Assembly: GCA_021828575.1 (NCBI GenBank)
Contig: JAJZEL010000036.1
Span: 1 to 6,006 of the forward strand
DNA: 6,006 bases
Direction: 5' to 3'
Origin: Pseudomonadota bacterium
GTDB lineage: Bacteria > Pseudomonadota > Gammaproteobacteria > Burkholderiales > Ferrovaceae
The notes under the pieces: generated by a model
What the model saw: only the letters and a program-made list of their open reading frames with translations
The model's database searches: none
What the model was told of the DNA's origin: nothing
Program-made: the position numbers and the translations under genes
Shown here: positions 5,262 through 6,006 of the stretch, piece after piece
Numbering within the stretch: the first letter of the stretch is position 1
Layout of the letters: every line of letters begins with the position of its first letter

Positions 5262-6006
5262 TGTCTGCTTCTCCAGATCAGGGGTCCGGGAATGGCCAGG
5301 AAGTCAACGGTGTCTCTTTTCAGGACACGCTGGACCGTCTGCAGTGCAACCTGACATTGGGCCTGACCGAGACCGATGTAATCGAACGAAAAAATCGTTA
5401 TGGGAAAAACGAAATTCCCGAAAATAAACAGAATGTGACGATTCTTTTTTTAAGTAAGTTCTGGGGTCTTTCCGCCTGGATGATCGAGCTGATCGCGTTA
5501 CTGTCCTGGGCCATACACAGGCCACTGGATATGGGATTAGCCTTGTTTCTCCTGCTGGTCAATGCATTGTTGAGTTTTTTTCAAGAACAGCGCGCTTCGA
5601 AAGCAGCCACCGCCTTGAAAAACAGACTTCAGGTTACCGTCAGAGTACTTCGTGATGGGCAATGGGCCTCCCTACCTGCACAGGAATTGGTTCCGGGTGA
5701 CGTGGTGCGCGTGCGCAGCGGAGATTTTGTACCCGCCGACCTGCTGGTGGTTCAAGGGGGACTGGAGGTGGACCAGTCCGCATTGACAGGAGAATCGGTA
5801 GAGCTGACAAAAAACCAAGGTGACTCCCTGTATTCAGGGTCGGTTATCAGGCATGGGGAGGCCACGGCGGTCGTGGCAGGTACAGGGACCCATACTTGGT
5901 TTGGAAGAACTGCACAGTTGGTAGACATGGCTCACCCTGCACTGCATGTGGAGGCTGTCATTGCACAAGTGGTCAAGTGGCTGCTGGTACTGGTGGTGCT
6001 GTTGGT
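5261..6006 (+). CDS. P-type ATPase, probable plasma-membrane H+-efflux type (P3A), N-terminal part
   Basis: The first 248 codons are present and the gene runs off the right edge. Proteins of this kind sit in the inner membrane and use ATP to export a cation, here probably H+. In order I see a cytosolic N-terminal segment with GLTETDVIERKNRYGKNEIPE (34-54), a first membrane hairpin (about 66-86 and 91-108), FFQEQRASKAATALKNRL (106-123), the actuator domain with LVPGDVVRVRSGDFVPADL (143-161), the dephosphorylation loop DQSALTGES (171-179), TGTHTWFGRTAQLV (208-221), and the start of the third membrane helix (from about 238). The FFQE/ASKAATALK and SGSVIRHGE blocks look like fungal, plant and prokaryotic H+-ATPases rather than heavy-metal pumps, and no N-terminal metal-binding CxxC is present. 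The catalytic DKTGT and nucleotide domain lie outside, so ion choice is not proven; Mg2+ or Ca2+ transport is the alternative. Start ATG overlaps the nadB stop by one base. Confidence 0.9.
   Translation, partial: MSASPDQGSGNGQEVNGVSFQDTLDRLQCNLTLGLTETDVIERKNRYGKNEIPENKQNVTILFLSKFWGLSAWMIELIALLSWAIHRPLDMGLALFLLLVNALLSFFQEQRASKAATALKNRLQVTVRVLRDGQWASLPAQELVPGDVVRVRSGDFVPADLLVVQGGLEVDQSALTGESVELTKNQGDSLYSGSVIRHGEATAVVAGTGTHTWFGRTAQLVDMAHPALHVEAVIAQVVKWLLVLVVLL

Noticed and set aside
1..6006. Mobile elements, CRISPR, tRNA/rRNA or defence systems
   Set aside because: No transposase, integrase, regular repeats, target-site duplications or RNA gene signatures were seen; all long frames are explained by housekeeping or regulatory genes.

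Overview
The window is ordinary, gene-dense bacterial chromosome of moderate GC. Most likely it comes from a Beta- or Gammaproteobacterium: NadB keeps the Escherichia-type sequence blocks nearly unbroken, RmlA and RmlB are of the proteobacterial type, and starts use AGGAG-like ribosome sites. A possible lifestyle hint is a plasma-membrane H+-efflux type (P3A) P-type ATPase, which is frequent in acid-exposed bacteria. That is inference only, and I cannot name the genus from sequence alone.

Layout, left to right. (1) 1-110 (+): the last 36 codons of a GGDEF-domain (diguanylate cyclase type) protein. (2) 161-706 (-): a PPOX-fold flavoprotein-like protein, convergent with the GGDEF gene. (3) 707-794: a short divergent promoter region. 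(4) 795-2749 (+): rmlB and rmlA, overlapping by 4 bases, for the first two steps of dTDP-deoxysugar synthesis; no rmlC or rmlD follows. (5) 2739-3491 (-): an OmpR/PhoB-type response regulator without an adjacent histidine kinase, its 3' end overlapping rmlA by 11 bases. (6) 3492-3686: a 195-base, AT-rich divergent intergenic region holding several inverted repeats and palindromes. (7) 3687-5261 (+): nadB, L-aspartate oxidase. (8) 5261-6006 (+): the N-terminal part of the P3A-type P-type ATPase, whose start codon shares one base with the nadB stop; it runs off the window.

There are thus two two-gene sense operons (rmlBA and nadB-ATPase), each translationally coupled by overlapping stop and start codons, separated by a regulator that reads leftward. 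rmlBA supplies dTDP-4-keto-6-deoxyglucose for a surface polysaccharide. nadB feeds quinolinate and NAD synthesis. No functional link between NAD synthesis and proton or cation export is known to me, so the pairing is a curiosity rather than a demonstrated system.

I found no mobile element, CRISPR array, tRNA, rRNA or clearly novel system. The points most worth a second look are the unusual nadB-ATPase coupling, the repeat-rich control region between the regulator and nadB, and the symmetric overlapping -10 elements upstream of rmlB.
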